64,000 nt of DNA from a virus, in the IMG/VR virus record IMGVR_UViG_3300035661_001697, positions 1-64,000 of that record. The stretch is one strand, 5' to 3'. This document shows, piece after piece, positions 59,977 through 64,000 of the stretch. Both the position numbers and the translations under genes were made by a program. The notes under the pieces are model-generated. The model saw only the letters and a list, made by a program, of their open reading frames with translations. It made no database searches and was not told the DNA's origin. The first letter of the stretch is position 1; every line of letters starts with the position of its first letter.

Positions 59977-59984
59977 TATCTTTG
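59977..59984 (+). promoter_or_regulatory. Class 1 promoter, -7 box TATCTTTG, 4 nt from ATG
   Basis: TATCTTTG, TGGT, ATG (59989); T-rich -33 region. Predicts a leaderless mRNA. Confidence 0.75.
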
Positions 59985-59988
59985 TGGT

Positions 59989-60441
59989 ATGAAAGTTTTT
60001 GATATTATATGGGACTCAATGTGGGATTTCTTTTTTGGAAACCAAATTACCGTTCACACACCTTTAAGGAGAATTAATGATTTTGAACTTCAAAAAATTT
60101 TAAAATTAACAAAAAAATGGTGTATTAAAAACTTTGGTATTAGTCATAATAATCCAAAAGTTAAAATTTATATGACCAAACAAATTTATGGTCAAGTTTG
60201 TTACGGAGAATATAATCCCGATAGTAATATTATTTACATTTACAGTAATAATTGTGAAGATATAAAATGTTTGATTAAAACATTTATTCACGAATATGTT
60301 CACCACTTACAACCTATCAAAAATTCATATAAAAAACTTTTAGAAAGTCATGGTTATAAAAAACACCCAATGGAAATTGAAGCAAGAAACATGGAAAGTT
60401 ATTACATTGATGTTTGGGAAGATATAAAAAATAAATTATGA
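59989..60441 (+). CDS. Zincin metalloprotease-like protein, HExxH
   Basis: 150 residues. FIHEYVHHLQP contains H-E-Y-V-H with a further His; HPMEIEARNMESYY supplies a Glu for the third ligand. Short-type zinc peptidase, with a nearly hydrophobic start. ATGA overlap with a 26-residue membrane peptide gene. Confidence 0.75.
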   Translation: MKVFDIIWDSMWDFFFGNQITVHTPLRRINDFELQKILKLTKKWCIKNFGISHNNPKVKIYMTKQIYGQVCYGEYNPDSNIIYIYSNNCEDIKCLIKTFIHEYVHHLQPIKNSYKKLLESHGYKKHPMEIEARNMESYYIDVWEDIKNKL

Positions 60442-60518
60442 GAAAGTTTTTATTATTTGGATTTTTAGTGTTTATATTAATTTGGATATTTAATATGGTG
60501 TTTAACGATAAAGATTAA
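60438..60518 (+). CDS. Membrane micropeptide, 26 aa
   Basis: Starts MRKFLLFGFLVFILIWIF, ends NDKD: a single helix. Coupled by ATGA to the zincin gene. Confidence 0.5.
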   Translation: MRKFLLFGFLVFILIWIFNMVFNDKD

Positions 60519-60522
60519 ACAA

Positions 60523-60552
60523 AAAACCTCCACCTAAAATGGGGGTTTTTTA
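60523..60552 (+). terminator. Rho-independent terminator
   Basis: AAAACCTCCA / TGGGGGTTTT (one G-U), 7-nt loop, T run. Confidence 0.8.
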
Positions 60553-60561
60553 TTATTAAAG

Positions 60562-60569
60562 TATTTATT
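60562..60569 (+). promoter_or_regulatory. Class 2 box TATTTATT, 3 nt from GTG
   Basis: TATTTATT, AAT, GTG (60573). An ATG at 60571 leads straight to a stop, so the GTG start is used. Confidence 0.55.
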
Positions 60570-60572
60570 AAT

Positions 60573-60911
60573 GTGAAAGAACTAATTAGGAATATATTAA
60601 AAGAAGAAACAGAAGAAAATGAACAAAAAGTTATGAATTTTCTTTTACGAAGATATCGTACTTCTGAAAGAGATTTTGGCGAAGAAGGACACCCAAGGAT
60701 GTTTAAACAAATTACATTTGAAATTGATGAGGACTTCTACGTTATTAATAATTTTCAAAACAAAACAGAACAAGTCCATAAAATATTTAATATGTTAGTC
60801 GATAACGATGTTATTAAAAAACCAATAGAGTTTTATGGAACAACTCTTGACCCATATAGACAAAAAGTTATTAGAACAATAAGGAAATTTTTAAATGACA
60901 AAATATCATAA
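60573..60911 (+). CDS. Tag-type protein, 112 aa
   Basis: GTG start; MKELIRNILKEETEENEQ: an I-L-K-E-E start typical of a second tag form. Basic RRYRTSERDF and a strand-rich end. Function unknown. Confidence 0.6.
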   Translation: MKELIRNILKEETEENEQKVMNFLLRRYRTSERDFGEEGHPRMFKQITFEIDEDFYVINNFQNKTEQVHKIFNMLVDNDVIKKPIEFYGTTLDPYRQKVIRTIRKFLNDKIS

Positions 60912-60917
60912 TTTACT

Positions 60918-61223
60918 ATGGATTATATTATTACACCTGAACAGTTAGACAAAATCACTAAACCTTTTTTTGATAAAGAATTTAAAGACGCTAAGTGGGG
61001 TGAACATGCCCAAGGGACAGATGATGTATGGTATGGGCTTATTAATCAGGACGATGTTCTGTTAGTTGGTCATCCCTCCTTTAATGTTGATAATTACTAC
61101 ACTAATGGTCACCACTTTGAAAACATGTGGCATTATTTTAGTGTTAACCCTCAACAGTTTAATCAATCAATTGGTAGATACATTAAGAAAAAATATGGTT
61201 GTGAATTTAAACAGATATACTAA
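60918..61223 (+). CDS. Tag-like protein, 101 aa
   Basis: MDYIITPEQLDKITKPFFDK has the tag pattern with T-P in place of T-E. Then an aromatic beta domain (WYGLINQDDVLLVGHPSFNV). 6 nt from the previous gene. Confidence 0.6.
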   Translation: MDYIITPEQLDKITKPFFDKEFKDAKWGEHAQGTDDVWYGLINQDDVLLVGHPSFNVDNYYTNGHHFENMWHYFSVNPQQFNQSIGRYIKKKYGCEFKQIY

Positions 61224-61311
61224 AAAAAAAAATACCCAAATATAAAATAAAACAATGTATATGGGTACTTATAATGTACATTAAATACTAAACCATATAA
61301 ATTAAAAAAAA

Positions 61312-61920
61312 ATGAGTATTAAAGAACAAAGATTACAAGAATTAACTAACGTTGCTCCAACAGTATCAGTCAAAATGGATATGGAGTGGTTGAGTTCAAC
61401 AACAAACACCGCAGACTTCCAAATTCGATTAACAAACACTGGTACATCAGTAATTAAATTAAATGCTTTGATTATTCGTGGAGTTCATTCCCCAAAGATA
61501 ACAACAGGAACTATAACATGGAAAGCATTAAATGACAATACTATTCCAGAATGGTTAGGTTGGCCTAATAAAGGAACAACTAACTTACCATATATTTCAG
61601 GACAAAGGAAATTAAATTTCTCTTCAGCAACAAATATTTTTACCAATGAAACATCTCCTATTATACCAAATGGAACAGGAGTAGTAGTTGGAACTTTTAG
61701 GGTTTCTACATCAACAACATGGAACCCAAATAGTAACTTTGGTTTTGTATGGGAAATGACAACAGGTGGAGTAGTTGGTTATGTAAATTTTGAAACACAG
61801 TCTTCAACTACATCACTACCAGTTGGTTTTATGCATTACGGACCAACAACAAATACAACGATAGGTAAATGTTTAACAGTAACCGCTCCAAGTGTACAAC
61901 TATTAAACCCAAAGATATAA
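61312..61920 (+). CDS. Beta-rich unknown protein, 202 aa
   Basis: MSIKEQRLQELTNVAPTVSV followed by a long beta region with repeated T-G/N-T segments (FQIRLTNTGTSVIKLNALII, NIFTNETSPIIPNGTGVVVG). Looks like a jelly-roll or Ig-like decoration or surface protein; no signal peptide. Confidence 0.6.
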   Translation: MSIKEQRLQELTNVAPTVSVKMDMEWLSSTTNTADFQIRLTNTGTSVIKLNALIIRGVHSPKITTGTITWKALNDNTIPEWLGWPNKGTTNLPYISGQRKLNFSSATNIFTNETSPIIPNGTGVVVGTFRVSTSTTWNPNSNFGFVWEMTTGGVVGYVNFETQSSTTSLPVGFMHYGPTTNTTIGKCLTVTAPSVQLLNPKI

Positions 61921-61928
61921 CAAGAATA

Positions 61929-62246
61929 TTAATCGGCTCCAAAGTCAGAATTATAGGATACAACATCAATACCAATTTTGGTTTCAACCCAATCAGATAT
62001 AATACTAAGGGCATTATCAGGATGAAGGGAAAACAAAGAACATACATCACCAGCCAAAATGGAACTAATAAAACAATCTCCATCCATATCACATGATATT
62101 AGGAATTGACGACTACCAACATCTGAAACTAAAGGGTGGATATAAAAATTATAAGCGACAGAAGTCTTTAATAATTTTAGACCTTTCATATCAAGATACT
62201 TGTATATGAACGACTCTAATTGTGATTCGGAGATAATGATTTTCAT
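61929..62246 (-). CDS. Tagged protein, 105 aa
   Basis: MKIIISESQLESFIYKYLDM: the tag with I-S-E-x-Q. A small alpha/beta domain with SRQFLISCDMDGDCFISS and DNALSIISDWVETKIG. Similar in plan to the two genes upstream of it (62249 and 62777). Located last in their minus-strand run. Confidence 0.6.
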   Translation of the reverse strand: MKIIISESQLESFIYKYLDMKGLKLLKTSVAYNFYIHPLVSDVGSRQFLISCDMDGDCFISSILAGDVCSLFSLHPDNALSIISDWVETKIGIDVVSYNSDFGAD

Positions 62247-62248
62247 AT

Positions 62249-62563
62249 TTAATTAGTCACGTATTTTATTTTAACATTATACATATTCTCAAACCAATTC
62301 TTAATGAATTCTTTAATTTGTTCCATATCAAGGGGAAACCAAATGGAAAACTTATCCAAGAAATTTTTATCAATATACAATCTACCATTATTACTATCAT
62401 ATTCCATAACAATATCATCTATTGAATAAGGGTCAGGTATAGGATTATTATAGTCAATAACAATAAGCCTATCAATTTCAATAACATTAAACTGATTAAG
62501 TAAATCATTAAGATATTCAGTCATAAACTTACGTAACTGAGGATGAGTAACAAGGTAATTCAT
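62249..62563 (-). CDS. Tag-like protein, paralog 1
   Basis: MNYLVTHPQLRKFMTEYLND with T-H-P-Q instead of T-E-x-Q. Domain DIVMEYDSNNGRLYIDKNFL, then KFSIWFPLDMEQ. 104 residues; paralog of 62777-63091 by near-identical sequence. Confidence 0.65.
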   Translation of the reverse strand: MNYLVTHPQLRKFMTEYLNDLLNQFNVIEIDRLIVIDYNNPIPDPYSIDDIVMEYDSNNGRLYIDKNFLDKFSIWFPLDMEQIKEFIKNWFENMYNVKIKYVTN

Positions 62564-62566
62564 ATT

Positions 62567-62574
62567 AATAAATA
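62567..62574 (-). promoter_or_regulatory. Class 2 box TATTTATT (minus strand), 3 nt from ATG
   Basis: TATTTATT, AAT, ATG on the minus strand; identical context upstream of the paralog at 63095. Confidence 0.6.
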
Positions 62575-62726
62575 TAAGGTTTTAGATTATAAGGTAATGT
62601 CGATTTTTTTATATTTTTTCGACACACATTAATCCTCTGTCGATTGTTTAAATATACAATTAGACAAATACCTGATTAAACTTTTATGTGGATTTTGCCA
62701 TAGTGCTTAAATCAAATGTTTTACAA

Positions 62727-62760
62727 TTTGAGAGAGGGACATGGATGTCCCTCTTTCAAA
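62727..62760. terminator. Terminator-like hairpin, second copy
   Basis: TTTGAGAGAGGGACAT / ATGTCCCTCTTTCAAA, 15 of 16 pairs, near-identical to 42938-42971. Lies after the 3' end of the 62777-63091 gene. Confidence 0.75.
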
Positions 62761-62776
62761 TTCATTTCTTTCTTAC

Positions 62777-63091
62777 TTAATTATCAACGTATTTTATTTT
62801 AACGTTATATACACTCTCAAACCAATCCTTAATGAATAATTTTGATTGTTCCATATCAAGGGGAAACCAAATGGAAAACTTATCCAAGAAATTTTTATCA
62901 ATATATAATCTACCATCATCACTATCATATTCCATAGCAACATCATCAATTGAATACTCGTCAGGTTCATCGTAGTTATAGTTAATAACAATAAAACTAT
63001 CAGGGTCACTAACACTACAATTATTAAGAAAATCATTAAGATATTCAATCATAAACTTACGTAACTGAGGATGAGTAACAAGGTAATTCAT
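62777..63091 (-). CDS. Tag-like protein, paralog 2
   Basis: MNYLVTHPQLRKFMIEYLND; differs from paralog 1 mainly in residues 22-50. Domain DVAMEYDSDDGRLYIDKNFL. 104 residues. Confidence 0.65.
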   Translation of the reverse strand: MNYLVTHPQLRKFMIEYLNDFLNNCSVSDPDSFIVINYNYDEPDEYSIDDVAMEYDSDDGRLYIDKNFLDKFSIWFPLDMEQSKLFIKDWFESVYNVKIKYVDN

Positions 63092-63094
63092 ATT

Positions 63095-63102
63095 AATAAA
63101 TA
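63095..63102 (-). promoter_or_regulatory. Class 2 box TATTTATT (minus strand), 3 nt from ATG
   Basis: Same TATTTATT, AAT, ATG layout as paralog 1. Confidence 0.6.
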
Positions 63103-63176
63103 TAAGGTTTTAGATTATAAGGTAATATTGATTTTACAGAAGTTATTATGTATTATTATTAAAAAATATAAAACTT

Positions 63177-64000
63177 ATGAAAAAACTAAAACTATTATTA
63201 CTTACGTTACTAAGCGTATTATCTTTTAACTTGTTCTCACAGACACAAGTATACACAACAAACACAACGGGACCAAACATTTGTGATGGTACTGCGGTAT
63301 TGGACACAACCAATATTAATATGACATCAATCTATTGGCAAGGAATGGGGATGATTATTAATCAGGGAAGTTACATTGTAACAAACCTTTGTCCTGGCAC
63401 ATACGGTGTTACATTCATCAGTAACGGAACTTCGGTTACATTAACGTTTATCGTCATGGCAGGAAACTTTAATCCATGTTTAAACTTCGGTGGGTTTATA
63501 ACACCAACAAACTCTGTTGACTCCACAACTTGTGATGGTATTGTAACGGCAACAGTAACAGGAGGACAAGCACCATACACATATCTATGGAGTAATGGTA
63601 ATATGCTTCAGACAATCGATAACTTATGTCCTGGCACATATTGTTGTTATGTTTCAGATATGAATGGATGTTGGGCAAATATATGTGATACAATAGGAGT
63701 TCAATCTTCAAACTACGGAGATACATTATATATAACAAATGCGGGGATGTGCAATCTTCCTATTGGTACATTAGTTTCAACAATAGAAGATTGTAAATTA
63801 AATTATAATTCTATTGGTGGTGCATTTATTTCAGATGTCACACCAATATCAGATACTCTTAATATTGTAATGGTTACTTGGATACTTGTAGATACTAATG
63901 GTTTTAATGTGTCTACACCTCAGTATCAAACATATACATATATTCCTACAGTAGGATGTTATAACTTACAATTGATTATATTTTGTTATCAAAAATCTAT
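63177..64000 (+). CDS. Secreted SprB-repeat protein, 3' truncated by the window
   Basis: Signal peptide MKKLKLLLLTLLSVLSFNLF-SQ; then repeats with T-C-D-G-(T/I), APYTYLWSNGNM and LCPGTYCCYVSDMNGC, which is the SprB repeat pattern of Bacteroidota adhesins. The frame is open to position 64000 (274 residues). SprB-type proteins act in gliding or surface adhesion. Here it may be a phage-borne surface protein or a receptor mimic. Confidence 0.75.
   Translation, partial: MKKLKLLLLTLLSVLSFNLFSQTQVYTTNTTGPNICDGTAVLDTTNINMTSIYWQGMGMIINQGSYIVTNLCPGTYGVTFISNGTSVTLTFIVMAGNFNPCLNFGGFITPTNSVDSTTCDGIVTATVTGGQAPYTYLWSNGNMLQTIDNLCPGTYCCYVSDMNGCWANICDTIGVQSSNYGDTLYITNAGMCNLPIGTLVSTIEDCKLNYNSIGGAFISDVTPISDTLNIVMVTWILVDTNGFNVSTPQYQTYTYIPTVGCYNLQLIIFCYQKS

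Larger units (their letters stand above)
62279..63130. repeat. Direct duplication of a tag-gene block
   Basis: 62279-62600 and 62815-63130 share long near-identical blocks, including the promoter box, the first codons and the 3' part of the gene. The middle of each copy differs. Confidence 0.8.

Noticed and set aside
1-64000. CRISPR arrays or insertion sequences
   Set aside because: No regularly spaced direct repeats and no transposase-like gene were seen; the repeats found are protein-coding or terminators.

Overview
The window looks like part of the genome of a large tailed phage (T4-like, probably jumbo) that infects a member of the Bacteroidota, most likely Flavobacteriia. The phage evidence is a recombination endonuclease pair of the T4 gp46/gp47 type, an amidase/spanin-like lysis block, thymidylate synthase, DnaJ, thioredoxin and glutaredoxin, two solitary DNA methyltransferases, and dozens of short tightly packed unknown genes. 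The host evidence is promoters of the TTTG-N19/20-TAnnTTTG type, a short RpoD-like sigma factor of the Bacteroidota kind, a histone-H1-like Hc1 protein and an SprB-repeat secreted protein. The DNA is very AT-rich throughout except for one structured RNA. No capsid, tail, terminase or polymerase gene was recognised here, so this is an accessory and late-gene part of a larger genome.

Layout. 1-8 kb: cysteine synthase, the gp47/gp46 nuclease module and a sigma factor. 8-11 kb: lysis-like block (membrane proteins, amidase, overlapping spanin-like pair). 11-16 kb: acidic and low-complexity proteins, Hc1 and small genes. 15-27 kb: DnaJ, D12 adenine methylase, two proteins sharing a WCTS motif, a PcfJ-like protein, thioredoxin, glutaredoxin and type II glutamine synthetase. 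27-33 kb: very small genes, a TSPPY methyltransferase, a ferritin-like protein, a DHH phosphoesterase and a DUF192 protein. 34.0-35.3 kb: a non-coding block with four tandem host-type promoters, two boxA-like sites, a tRNA-like element and about 870 nt of highly structured RNA ending in a strong terminator. 35-46 kb: tagged late proteins, a J-less DnaJ zinc-finger protein, and sugar/lipid genes (RmlB-like, cytidylyltransferase, GT2, LpxH-like). 46-54 kb: a long minus-strand run with thymidylate synthase, two-gene and three-gene overlaps and a phosphoesterase. 54-64 kb: a repeat protein and three enzymes (VanY peptidase, alpha/beta hydrolase, GH19) behind the same N-terminal tag, zincin peptidases, a duplicated tag-gene pair and the start of an SprB-repeat protein.

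Two promoter classes can be read directly. Class 1 is the host housekeeping type. Class 2 is a recurring TATTTATA/TATTTATT box just before genes on both strands. In both classes many boxes sit only 3-5 nt from the start codon, which predicts leaderless mRNAs. Class 2 boxes mostly precede genes whose proteins begin with a short tag (M-K-x-I-I-T-E-x-Q or M-K-x-I-x-R-L-T-E). The working model is that the phage sigma factor or a related factor reads class 2 late promoters, and that the tag, which contains an (I/L)-x-E site like those cut by T4-type prohead proteases, sends enzymes into the virion. The giant RNA and the tag system are the two most interesting items.
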